Assembly (NCBI RefSeq): GCF_025685625.1
Contig: NZ_JAGSYI010000001.1
Location: 992,001-1,056,000, forward strand
Length of the DNA: 64,000 nucleotides
DNA from: Acidicapsa acidisoli
Lineage (GTDB): Bacteria > Acidobacteriota > Terriglobia > Terriglobales > Acidobacteriaceae
Direction of reading: 5' to 3'
Shown piece by piece: positions 1 through 7,910 of this stretch (its first letter is position 1; each line of letters begins with the position of its first letter). The notes under the pieces were generated by a model. That model worked only from the letters and a program-made list of their open reading frames with translations. It did not search any database and was not told the DNA's origin. Position numbers and translations under genes: made by a program.

Positions 1-1025
1 CGGTGCATGTGAGCACGGACACCGGCTGCATCACCAGCCTGCGTGACGAAAAGACAAAGTATGAATGGCTCGCATCTGGAGCGTGCGGCAATGAACTGCA
101 GGCCTTCAAGGACACGCCCAAGGATTATGACGCCTGGAATATCGATCCGGGAACGCTCGATGCCGCTCCCACTTTGATCAACAAAGCGGACTCCGTGGTG
201 ATGGTCGGCGATCAGTTGCATCACGGAGTTCGCGTGACGCGAACCTGGCAAAGCTCGAAGTTCGTCCAGACAATCTGGCTTGAGCCTGGCACGGACTACG
301 TCGACATCGACAACGAGATCGACTGGCATGAGTCGCATGTTCTGCTGAAGGCTGCGTTTCCCCTGGCTGCCTCAAGCGATCACGCAACCTATGAAATCCC
401 CTACGGATCGATCGACCGCACGACTCTGCGAACCAATAGCTGGGAGAAAGCGCAGTTTGAGGTCCCGGCGCAGCAGTGGGCAGACCTCGGCGACGGCCAA
501 CACGGCCTGAGCGTCATCAACGAGAGCAAATTTGGCTACGACGCCGTAGGCAACGTACTACGCCTTACCCTGCTTCGCTCCCCCAAATGGCCTGATCCGG
601 ATGCAGACATGGGCCACCATCATTTCCACTACGCGATCTATCCCCACGCCGGAACCTGGCAGCAGGCGATGACCGTCCGTCATGGTTTCGAATACAACTA
701 TCCGCTGACGGCCGTCGTAACCACTGCTCATTCCGGCGAGCTGCCGGCTGCGCACTCCTTTGCTTCCGTATCCCCGGACAACATCGTCCTCACCGCCATG
801 AAAAAGGCGGAAGACACCAACTCGCTCATCTTCCGCGCCTACGAATGGGCGGGCAAAGCCGCCACAGTCGAATTCCACGTGCCGCCGGGCGCGACCGGAG
901 CAACCGTCACCAACATGATGGAGACTCCGGAGGGAGATGCACTTTCGGTTTCCGGCGATACCGTCAAGGCTCCGATCAAGCCGTTTGAAATTCTGACGGT
1001 TCGAGTGGACTACCCAGGGAAATAG
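1..1025 (+). CDS. alpha-mannosidase (GH38), C-terminal part, cut by window edge
   Basis: The reading frame is open from the window edge to the stop, so only the last ~340 residues are present and the true start lies upstream. The visible part resembles the beta-rich C-terminal domains of GH38 alpha-mannosidases: an IPYGSIDR stretch, then a run on the GLSVINESKFGYD theme, then LLRSPKWPDPDADMGHHHF, typical of the post-catalytic domain. GH38 enzymes release alpha-mannose from glycans. The catalytic Asp and zinc ligands would lie in the missing N-terminal half, so activity cannot be judged. The family call is from recognisable conserved blocks. Confidence 0.75.
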   Translation, partial: VHVSTDTGCITSLRDEKTKYEWLASGACGNELQAFKDTPKDYDAWNIDPGTLDAAPTLINKADSVVMVGDQLHHGVRVTRTWQSSKFVQTIWLEPGTDYVDIDNEIDWHESHVLLKAAFPLAASSDHATYEIPYGSIDRTTLRTNSWEKAQFEVPAQQWADLGDGQHGLSVINESKFGYDAVGNVLRLTLLRSPKWPDPDADMGHHHFHYAIYPHAGTWQQAMTVRHGFEYNYPLTAVVTTAHSGELPAAHSFASVSPDNIVLTAMKKAEDTNSLIFRAYEWAGKAATVEFHVPPGATGATVTNMMETPEGDALSVSGDTVKAPIKPFEILTVRVDYPGK

Positions 1026-1127
1026 CATTTGAAACGGAACCCACCCCGGTCACAAAATCAACCTTGTTGCCCGGGTGGGCCAACCTGATTTGCCGGCCAT
1101 GCTAGGCTAGAGCCGAGGGAGTACGGA

Positions 1128-1232
1128 ATGGATATTACGTCGCCGTTTTTTGTCGTGCCGCTGCTGGCGGTGGTCTTTCTTGGCTGCATCCTGTTTGCCA
1201 CGCTCACCGGCAAAGAGAAAAACTCACACTAG
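1128..1232 (+). CDS. small single-pass membrane protein (34 aa)
   Basis: ATG GAT ATT ACG begins 5-8 nt after a purine-rich GAGGGA Shine-Dalgarno. The peptide has a short polar N-terminus, one hydrophobic helix of about 20 residues (FFVVPLLAVVFLGCILFATL) and a basic tail GKEKNSH. It is too short for standard gene calling, but the RBS, the membrane helix and the positive-inside tail make it a credible protein. It lies ~100 bp after the mannosidase stop and is followed by a hairpin. Function unknown; possibly a small regulatory membrane peptide. Confidence 0.5.
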   Translation: MDITSPFFVVPLLAVVFLGCILFATLTGKEKNSH

Positions 1233-1236
1233 AGCC

Positions 1237-1329
1237 TTTTAGGAAACGAACAGCGAATGCTCGCGTGGTCTTTCTATCAAAGAAAGGCCACTCTTCACCA
1301 CTCTTGATGAACCATACCATTTCCTAAAA
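1237..1329. repeat. nested inverted repeats after the small ORF
   Basis: TTTTAGGAAA at 1237-1246 is exactly inverted as TTTCCTAAAA at 1320-1329. Between them, 1265-1275 (GTGGTCTTTCT) pairs with 1281-1291 (AGAAAGGCCAC) around a 5-nt loop, with one G-U pair. Neither hairpin is followed by a strong T run, so this is not a textbook terminator. It could be a small MITE-like remnant, an mRNA 3' structure or a small RNA. Confidence 0.5.
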
Positions 1330-1352
1330 TGCTTTAAATTCCCATTGAAATT

Positions 1353-4175
1353 TTAGAGATTCGGGCTCGGCGTCTGCGCAGGATCAGACGCCGAATCGTT
1401 TTTCGTCTCCGGCTTTGGATCGGACACAGTCGCATCTGCCGGGGCGACCGGAGTTGCAGTATCCTGCTTCCCGGCAGCGACAGCCGCTGGGTTGGCCGTA
1501 ACCGCAGAGTCCGTCGCAGCCGGAGTTACACTTGAAACCGGCGAACTGATGGGCAGGTTGAGCGTTTGGACCGTATCGGGGTCATCGCGCAGACGCAGGT
1601 AGAGCGTTCCATTGCCCCCATTCGCTCCCCCAGAGCGCGCGATATTCGGAATCGTCACAGCGCTGCCGGTAAACTCAGCCGGCACCTCGACGGCATTGGC
1701 CATATCCGGCGTGGTTGCGACTTCCGTGATCAGAAACAGATTGTTCCCGCTCAACTGGCATGGCTTTGCAGGGTTACGCGGGCAGCGCAGGTCCTTCGAG
1801 GCGGGACCAGCGGTAAATCCCGGCAGACGGACCAGCGTACCGAGCGGCACCCAGTCTCCTGTGATGCCATCTGCAGTAACGGCACGCAAATGAATCGGCC
1901 CGAAGGCCGATGCTCCGAAGCGCGCCAGCGGATCGAGGGCAGCGACGGCGGTGTGCGAGTCTTCCAGCATCAGGCTGCCATCGGTAAGGGACAGCGTGGT
2001 CTGGAAACTGCCGTCGACAGCAGCCAGCTCAACCTTTTCCGTCCGGGGAAATGCGCGAGGGACGCGCGAGCGCAGAAAGAAAACCAGCCTTCGCTGCAAA
2101 GGAAGATCGTTGGGGCTGCCCAGGTGTACCGGCAGCTGACTTCCTGGATCACCCTCGGAATCTTCGTGTTGGACGCCCTTGCTCAAGAGATCGACTTGAG
2201 GACGAGGCGCGCTGACAGTCGCCGGCACATGCAGCATTCGGCCATCACGCAGAGTCACCTTCGCCGAGTAGCTGTTCCCGGGTTGAAGCGTGTCCGTGAC
2301 GCCGGTAGCCGACAATTCCAACTGATCGAAATCCTGAACGCGGTTCAGCGCCGTCGGAGTGAAGCTGATTCCAGCCAGATCGGCAGAGTCCACTTCATCC
2401 AGTCGCTTGCCTTTGAGCTCGGCGACCTTGTCACCGGCGCTGAGCGTAAGGTGCTCGATAGACGCAGCTTCGGCATAGGCTTTCAGGGGAAGCTCTTCCG
2501 GCTTGGCCAGACCGTATTGGCGGATAGCCATTGTAACTGTGCCGGGCGCAGCTTCTTTGAGGGGTACGGTAACGTCGAGTAATTCTGGCTTCGTGGATTT
2601 CCAACCGACCTTCACCGGTTTGGGCTCCGACGCCTGACCGGAAGACTTCGGTAAGGTTGCCTCAACCTCTTCGACGCACAGCGTACTTTCTCCCTCGATG
2701 TGCAGCGAATCCTCGCGACCGGTAATCAGCGCGTTGCGATCCGAGGCGGGGACGATCCAGCCGCCTTCCCGAGGCGAGCGCAAATGAAACTTCAGGCCCT
2801 CCCAGGAATCGAAGCCCCATTTGCCGCGCAATTCCGCGACGACTTCCGCTTCGGGCAATGTGGGCAGCGGTTTCGTGAGAACGAAACCGCCATCGGCGGG
2901 ATTGGCTTCGACGGGAATATCGATGCCGCTCTCCGCCGGCTTGGACAGAGGAATCGAGCTCACCTCAACCAGTTCCGGATGCTGGGAGCCGGAATCCGCC
3001 AGCTTAGCCTTGGTTTCCAGATGCAGGGTAAGGTCGTGGGCCATCGCCGTTGCAAAGACCAGGGGCGCGCCCTCGGCAGAGAAGGTCAGATCAGGCTTGG
3101 TTGCGCAGTACGCCGGAGCCTGATTTGTAGCCGGAGCCTGTGCAGCAGTCGAGGCTGCGGCCTGCGCCGGCTCCGCCGAATGCATTTGAGGCAGATGGCT
3201 CGGTCCGACCGGAGGCAGCGCGATGACAATCACCGACTTGGGATCGCGAAAGGACGGCGGAACATTCAAGCGTAGATTGAGCGTGTCTCCCTGCTCCTTC
3301 TGGGGCAGAGCCAACGCCGGAATGTACTGATATTTGGCGGTGTGCATGCTGCTCAGGATCTTCGCCATGTCCACGATGGCTCCGACATACGGACTTAAGG
3401 CTCCAGCGCCGGCCATCGGGGCATAACTGAGCTGGTTCATCATGTCGGCGGCTGAGCCATTGGCCATCTGGTTGACGACGGATTGCGCGTTCGAGTCGTC
3501 GAGAACCAGCCCGTCTGTGTGCTGGACGAGGCATGGCGCCTGCTGTTCCGTCGGCTTGTCGAAACACTGCTGATCGACGTGAATACCCAGTGAACGTGCG
3601 GCGAGCTCTGTCTTTTCCTTGAGGACTTTGGGGTCGTTTGGAGAAATTGCCTTGACCTGCGCCAGATAAGCATCCAGTCGCATACGGTCCCAGCTGGCCT
3701 GCTGGAGATCCTGGCCGGCTCGTACAAATGCGCCCGGCCGATCATGGACAGACTTGCGCAGGGTGGTAAAGTCGCCGCCGGTTTCAGGGGCGAGAAAGAG
3801 CAGCGCCTGCTCGGCTTCAGCCGGAACCACAACAAAGACGCCTTCCTCGCGCACCTCGTGATTCCAGGTTTCTACGCGCCGGAACCAATCCGGAGGGGGA
3901 GGGTTGGTAGCCCCGCGGAGAAATGCGACGATCAGCACGTAATGAGCGGATTGGCTCTCAGGCAGGTCGGGATGGATCCAAAGCCGGTCGCCGGGGAGAA
4001 GATTGGGCACCTCGGCTATGGGCAGCGTAAGCCCATTACGCTGTACGTGAACATCCACTTTAGGACCGGCCAGGTCAAAGGCCGCGCCGTCTCCAAGACA
4101 CGCCGTCGCGGCCCCCAGAAGAACGAAGAGCACAGACATCAGGACGGGCAACCGAGGAAAAACACAGCGACGCAT
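1353..4175 (-). CDS. large exported protein of unknown function (~940 aa)
   Basis: The N-terminus MRRCVFPRLPVLMSVLFVLLGAATAC is a signal sequence ending in an Ala-Thr-Ala-Cys that could be a lipobox, so the product is secreted or a lipoprotein. The frame opens 12 codons earlier at 4211, but those residues would precede the signal peptide; neither start has a good Shine-Dalgarno. The mature part has no motif I can name: an N-terminal domain to about residue 320, an Ala/Pro/Gln-rich linker, then repeated beta-rich segments suggesting Ig-like folds, and a low-complexity Ala/Thr/Pro tail over the last ~50 residues. It is probably a cell-surface or periplasmic protein of Acidobacteria. No neighbour suggests a pathway. 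Confidence 0.7.
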   Translation of the reverse strand: MRRCVFPRLPVLMSVLFVLLGAATACLGDGAAFDLAGPKVDVHVQRNGLTLPIAEVPNLLPGDRLWIHPDLPESQSAHYVLIVAFLRGATNPPPPDWFRRVETWNHEVREEGVFVVVPAEAEQALLFLAPETGGDFTTLRKSVHDRPGAFVRAGQDLQQASWDRMRLDAYLAQVKAISPNDPKVLKEKTELAARSLGIHVDQQCFDKPTEQQAPCLVQHTDGLVLDDSNAQSVVNQMANGSAADMMNQLSYAPMAGAGALSPYVGAIVDMAKILSSMHTAKYQYIPALALPQKEQGDTLNLRLNVPPSFRDPKSVIVIALPPVGPSHLPQMHSAEPAQAAASTAAQAPATNQAPAYCATKPDLTFSAEGAPLVFATAMAHDLTLHLETKAKLADSGSQHPELVEVSSIPLSKPAESGIDIPVEANPADGGFVLTKPLPTLPEAEVVAELRGKWGFDSWEGLKFHLRSPREGGWIVPASDRNALITGREDSLHIEGESTLCVEEVEATLPKSSGQASEPKPVKVGWKSTKPELLDVTVPLKEAAPGTVTMAIRQYGLAKPEELPLKAYAEAASIEHLTLSAGDKVAELKGKRLDEVDSADLAGISFTPTALNRVQDFDQLELSATGVTDTLQPGNSYSAKVTLRDGRMLHVPATVSAPRPQVDLLSKGVQHEDSEGDPGSQLPVHLGSPNDLPLQRRLVFFLRSRVPRAFPRTEKVELAAVDGSFQTTLSLTDGSLMLEDSHTAVAALDPLARFGASAFGPIHLRAVTADGITGDWVPLGTLVRLPGFTAGPASKDLRCPRNPAKPCQLSGNNLFLITEVATTPDMANAVEVPAEFTGSAVTIPNIARSGGANGGNGTLYLRLRDDPDTVQTLNLPISSPVSSVTPAATDSAVTANPAAVAAGKQDTATPVAPADATVSDPKPETKNDSASDPAQTPSPNL

Positions 4176-4833
4176 GGCTACTATTGTACGGATGCCGCTT
4201 TGTGCCCGCATGGTTGCCGGATTAAACCGGCAAAAAATCGGTGAAAATTCCCGATTACCGGAGCGGTAATTTCTAAGATTGATTGCATGGCATCAAAATA
4301 TGCTGGATCGTTGTTTCATATCGCGCAGTCATATATAGAAATTCTGGCTACTATCATGGCAGAAGATAAGGTTCGCGATATGTTAAGGGTCTTGCTACAA
4401 TTGTAAGATTCTGCCGCAACAACTTGAGAAGCAGCTTAGTTCGGCGAAATCCGAAATCGAACAAATTCGTATTCTCTGAATTCGACTATTTTCGAATCCA
4501 TTGCGGATTAGTGGAATCCGGGAGGACTTCAACAGCGTATAGGATTCTGGGTAGAAAAATCGACGATGGAGACTGGAAACAAAAAACGGAACCTATCCGC
4601 GAAATTATGACGTAATTCCCTAAGGAAATACGCTTAACGTTGTGAGTGGGGACTATATTCCCCTTTCGGGCCGTATGAGCGAATCGCAAGAAGCAAGAAA
4701 TGAAGACAAAGTAAAACTAATACCGACTCGGTCGGCATTCCTCCCAACATAGCCTCGATGATCGAAGCTCCGATACGAGCTAATTTAGAGGAAATGGAAG
4801 AGCCGAAGAGGAGTCGGAAAAGCGGAGAGAACG
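4176..4833. other. AT-richer intergenic region without a convincing gene
   Basis: About 650 bp clearly richer in A/T than the flanks. It contains weak short ORFs only: 4287-4406 on the plus strand could encode 39 residues but has no good ribosome site. A small hairpin CCGAC-TCG-GTCGG lies at 4723-4735, ~100 bp before the toxin-antitoxin-like pair. The region probably holds the promoter of that pair and may be the remnant of transferred DNA. Confidence 0.4.
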
Positions 4834-5586
4834 ATGAAAGCGATACAAAATACCCACCTGCGCGACGAGATAGACAACCTCACAATCCCCGAGGCTGAAG
4901 AGATTATCGAAGAGGCTCTGGAAGAGCTCGGATTTTCGACCGACCCTGGACTAATGCGGGCGCTGCGCTTCCTGGCTCCTCCTGGATATCAGGCGATTGT
5001 GGAGTTATGTGGAGAAAACGGCCGCAGTAAGCGACGCAACGCGAACGCAGCGTCCTGGAGTCCCGAAGAGGATGAAGTGCGAATCTATTTTGAACGGATC
5101 GGCGGAGATTCCGGGGAAGATGAGGACCGAGGGGAGGAACGGCACGCGCCACCGGCGCGAGTGCGAAATCCCCGGCCAGTGACGGCAATCTTCGAAGAAG
5201 GCAACGTGGAAGAGAGCAACGGCGCTCTACCGGCGGATATCGATGATCGCATCAAGGAATTGTGCGCGACTCTGGCCGAAGCCGAACGCGGAGGCCACGC
5301 ATTCATTGCGTTGAAGTGGTTCCGGGATTCCTTCTTGCCGCGTAAGGCCTTCAGTTGGAATCAGAATCCGGAATCGCGGCAGATGATTCTGGCGGAGGCG
5401 ATCTTGCGCGGAGTGGTGCTGACCAGCAAGATTCCCAATCCGAAGACGCCGGCCTATCCGACGACCACAATTCGGCTCAATCGAGCCGAGGCGGGCGTAC
5501 CGGAAGAAGCGCAGCGTTTCCGCCCGGTGGCGGTCCAGGGTGATCTATTGAGCGTGGCCCTGGACGACGACCGGGGGAACCTGTGA
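4834..5586 (+). CDS. unknown protein coupled to PIN toxin; putative antitoxin
   Basis: The 250-aa protein starts after GGAGAGAACG and overlaps the next gene by GTGA, a sign of translational coupling. No named family is recognised. The N-terminal ~70 residues are helical and acidic (EAEEIIEEALEELGF). A charged disordered linker with Glu/Asp/Arg runs from ~80 to 145. The C-terminal 90 residues (IKELCATLAEAERGGHAFIALKWFRDSF, then a beta-hairpin-like PTTTIRLNR) look like a winged-helix fold. Its place before a PIN-domain gene suggests it neutralises the toxin and perhaps represses the operon, but it is much longer than usual VapB antitoxins. Antitoxin role is inference. Confidence 0.55.
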   Translation: MKAIQNTHLRDEIDNLTIPEAEEIIEEALEELGFSTDPGLMRALRFLAPPGYQAIVELCGENGRSKRRNANAASWSPEEDEVRIYFERIGGDSGEDEDRGEERHAPPARVRNPRPVTAIFEEGNVEESNGALPADIDDRIKELCATLAEAERGGHAFIALKWFRDSFLPRKAFSWNQNPESRQMILAEAILRGVVLTSKIPNPKTPAYPTTTIRLNRAEAGVPEEAQRFRPVAVQGDLLSVALDDDRGNL

Positions 5587-6041
5587 GTTGCTATTTTCTT
5601 GATTCCACAGCTTTTATGAAGCTGTTCGTGCAGGAAGCCGGGACAGACGCGATCATTCGCCTGATGGAGGCTACTGAAGACAACCGGAAACTGATCTCGG
5701 CTGGCACCCCGCTCGAGGTGTATGCAGCCCTGAAGCGGCGCGAGCGCACGGGTGGCATCGCACCCCAGGATAGTGAGGCTGCGCGCAGCATTCTGCGTGT
5801 GGAAGCGGCCCGAATGGTGCAGCAGCCGCTCAACCCCGCAGTCTTGGAAGCCGCGCGGCAGATCCTGGATCGTCATGAGCTGCGATCCGCAGAGGCGTTG
5901 CAGCTGGGCGCGGCCGTCGTGGCGCGGGAGATGTTTCAGGGGATGGAAATCATCTTTGTAAGCTCAGATGAACGTCTCCTGGATGCCGCCAAAGGAGAGC
6001 GCTTCGAAACCCTCAACCCGGTCGGCAGTCCCGTCGGATAA
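5583..6041 (+). CDS. PIN-domain ribonuclease, VapC-like toxin
   Basis: A 152-aa protein starting at GTG inside the preceding stop region. The N-terminus YFLDSTAFMKLFVQEAG has the first PIN Asp in the DSTAF context, with Lys instead of the more usual Ser-Ala-Leu run. A Glu lies in the TPLEVYAAL helix. A C-terminal acidic patch follows in RSAEALQLGAAV and FVSSDERLLDAA. These match the acidic residues that bind Mg or Mn in VapC-type RNases, which cut tRNA or rRNA. Length and layout fit a type II toxin. The cognate antitoxin would be the upstream 250-aa protein; no short VapB-like ORF is visible. Confidence 0.75.
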   Translation: MSCYFLDSTAFMKLFVQEAGTDAIIRLMEATEDNRKLISAGTPLEVYAALKRRERTGGIAPQDSEAARSILRVEAARMVQQPLNPAVLEAARQILDRHELRSAEALQLGAAVVAREMFQGMEIIFVSSDERLLDAAKGERFETLNPVGSPVG

Positions 6042-6163
6042 CAAAATACACGACGAAATCGCGAACTCCACCGGTACGCCTACAGGAAGCTGGCACGAGC
6101 GAAATGGGGTTTTGTTCCTCCGGCTACCGAACCATCTCGCACACAGACTTGGGCCAGAATTAC

Positions 6164-6316
6164 TCAGGCAGACTTGCGTCGAAACAGTTCGTCCTTCTCC
6201 TTGCAGCCACAATTGGAACAACTGAGGCAGCAGAAAAGTAGAACTGCGACGCCTGCGGTGATGAGCACCGCGAGGAGAATCCCAACCGAGAATAAGGAGT
6301 GTGCCAAAGAATGCAT
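6164..6316 (-). CDS. small membrane protein with Cys cluster (50 aa)
   Basis: A 50-codon minus-strand ORF in the gap between the PIN toxin and the Y-family polymerase. It begins MHSLAHSLFSVGILL, continues as one hydrophobic helix to about residue 28, and then has FCCLSCSNCGCKEKD followed by a basic tail FRRKSA. Six cysteines fall within ten residues (CCLSCSNCGC) at the cytoplasmic end of the helix, which could bind zinc or an Fe-S cluster, or be acylated. An AAGG lies ~11 nt upstream of the ATG. Composition and the membrane-helix pattern make chance unlikely. Function unknown. Confidence 0.5.
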   Translation of the reverse strand: MHSLAHSLFSVGILLAVLITAGVAVLLFCCLSCSNCGCKEKDELFRRKSA

Positions 6317-6525
6317 AATGCGAACCTTATTGAACGGAACCGTTTTGAGCCAACCGGACGTTCAGCCTCCGGCAATCACTTAGATTGACGCGCAGATGAA
6401 CAATTTGTCACGGAATCGCCGTTGCGTCAAGTGTAGCACTGGATTCCGGCTGCTGAATATTTAGACGCTCCAACAAAAGTTGCAGTTGCATCCCAGCGAA
6501 TAAAAAGCGAAAATAGATAGATCGG

Positions 6526-7902
6526 GTGCCGACCATGGCCACTGCCTCCAATCCGGTCTCAAATACATTATCGGCAGCTCCCGCGCCAAACGTTAACTGG
6601 CTTTTTCTCGATTTGAATTCATACTTCGCCTCCGTGGAGCAGGAAGTTCGCCCGGAGCTTCGGAATCGCCCGGTGGCCGTGGTGCCATCGCTCGTGAATA
6701 CTACATGCTGCATCGCGGCAAGCTACGAAGCCAAAGCGCGTGGCGTAAAGACCGGAACGATGGTGAAAGAAGCGCGGGAGCTTTGCCCCGAGATCGTCTT
6801 TGTGGAGGGCCGCCACGAGCTGTATACCGAGTACCACAAAAAGATCGTAAGGGCTGTGGAAACCTGCATCCCGGTGACTGCCGTCCGCTCGATCGATGAG
6901 ATGGTCTGTCAGCTCATTGGGCGGGAGCGGTCTTTGCTGGCGGCGATGGACCTGGGGCGGCGGGTCAAAGAGGCCATACGCAAGCAGGTGGGCAGCACGC
7001 TGCGCTGCTCCGTAGGACTGGCCCCGAATCAGTACCTTGCCAAGGTTGCCACCGATATGGAAAAGCCGGATGGACTTGTTGCGCTGACCAAAGATGTGCT
7101 CAAAGACGCCTTGGCGACCCTGAAGCTCCAGGACCTGCCGGGAGTAGGCGCGCGAATGGAGAAGCGCCTGAACGACAAGGGCATAAATTCTATGGCCGAT
7201 CTGATGGCAGTTCTGGAAAGGGATCACGGTCGGGAGCAGACCGGCGAGTTGTGGGGATCGGTGTGGGGCGAGCGAATGTGGCACTGGCTGAATGGCGACG
7301 ATTTCGATATGGAAGAAACCGAACACGCCAAGTCAGTAGGACATCAGCATGTGCTGGCGCCAGCGTTCCGCAATCCGGAAAGCGCATGGGCCGTGGCGCA
7401 CAAACTACTGCACAAAGCCGCCATGCGCATGCGCGGCGAAAAGCTCTGGACCAGCCGGATCGGATTGACCATCGCATTCGTCGGCAAGGGGCGCATCCGG
7501 GGATCTTCGCCATTTGGGCCGAGCCGGTCAGAGAGCTGGTCGGCCGAAATGCGGCTGCTGGAGTGCCAGGACAATGCCACGCTGATCAGGGCGCTGCATA
7601 AGCTGTGGAACCAACGGCCACAAGGACCGGCGTATCAACAGCCGTTTTTCCTCAGCGTAGTCCTTGCAGGCCTGGTCCCAGAGGCACGGCATTCGCTGAC
7701 GCTCTTCGACGCGCAGGATGGCAGCGAAGGGCGGCAGCGGCTTGCCGAGACGATGGATACGCTGAACAACAAGTACGGAATGAGTACGCTGGCTCCGGCG
7801 ACCATGCTGGCGGCCTTCGAAGCGGCGCCGACGAGGATCGCCTTCCGCTCCGTGCCCGAGCTGTTCGATCACTCACAGAAGGGGATCAGCGGTCGGCTGT
7901 AG
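6526..7902 (+). CDS. Y-family translesion DNA polymerase (DinB/UmuC superfamily)
   Basis: 458 aa. The first catalytic motif is LDLNSYFASVEQ near residue 28 and the second is RSIDEM near residue 122, so both metal-binding Asp/Glu clusters are kept. The helix-hairpin-helix LQDLPGVGARMEKRL lies near residue 210, and a little-finger domain follows. The SIDEMV rather than SIDEAYLD sequence and the DLNSYF block match the diverged branch often found in non-enteric bacteria, so I give no symbol. It synthesises past DNA lesions at low fidelity. The frame opens with GTG at 6526; an ATG nine bases later (6535) is an equal candidate. No SOS box was identified. No imuA or dnaE2 partner is adjacent. Confidence 0.85.
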   Translation: MPTMATASNPVSNTLSAAPAPNVNWLFLDLNSYFASVEQEVRPELRNRPVAVVPSLVNTTCCIAASYEAKARGVKTGTMVKEARELCPEIVFVEGRHELYTEYHKKIVRAVETCIPVTAVRSIDEMVCQLIGRERSLLAAMDLGRRVKEAIRKQVGSTLRCSVGLAPNQYLAKVATDMEKPDGLVALTKDVLKDALATLKLQDLPGVGARMEKRLNDKGINSMADLMAVLERDHGREQTGELWGSVWGERMWHWLNGDDFDMEETEHAKSVGHQHVLAPAFRNPESAWAVAHKLLHKAAMRMRGEKLWTSRIGLTIAFVGKGRIRGSSPFGPSRSESWSAEMRLLECQDNATLIRALHKLWNQRPQGPAYQQPFFLSVVLAGLVPEARHSLTLFDAQDGSEGRQRLAETMDTLNNKYGMSTLAPATMLAAFEAAPTRIAFRSVPELFDHSQKGISGRL

Positions 7903-7910
7903 CATCAGCC

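Noticed and set aside
1033-1078. CCCACCCCGG / CCCGGGTGGG imperfect hairpin after the mannosidase
   Set aside because: Resembles the family-1 frame in part but lacks GGGGCACCC and has a mismatched stem; not counted as a copy.
1566-2582. 338-codon plus-strand ORF antisense to the large exported protein
   Set aside because: Arg-rich sequence with no motif; it mirrors codon bias of the minus-strand gene.
4287-4406. 39-codon plus-strand ORF in the AT-rich gap
   Set aside because: The peptide looks protein-like, but there is no ribosome site and no supporting context; too weak to list as a gene.
4424-4615. 63-codon plus-strand ORF before the PIN pair
   Set aside because: Non-ATG start, no ribosome site, no membrane or domain pattern.
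5968-6225. 85-codon plus-strand ORF overlapping the PIN gene end
   Set aside because: Overlaps two better-supported genes in other frames and lacks a start signal.
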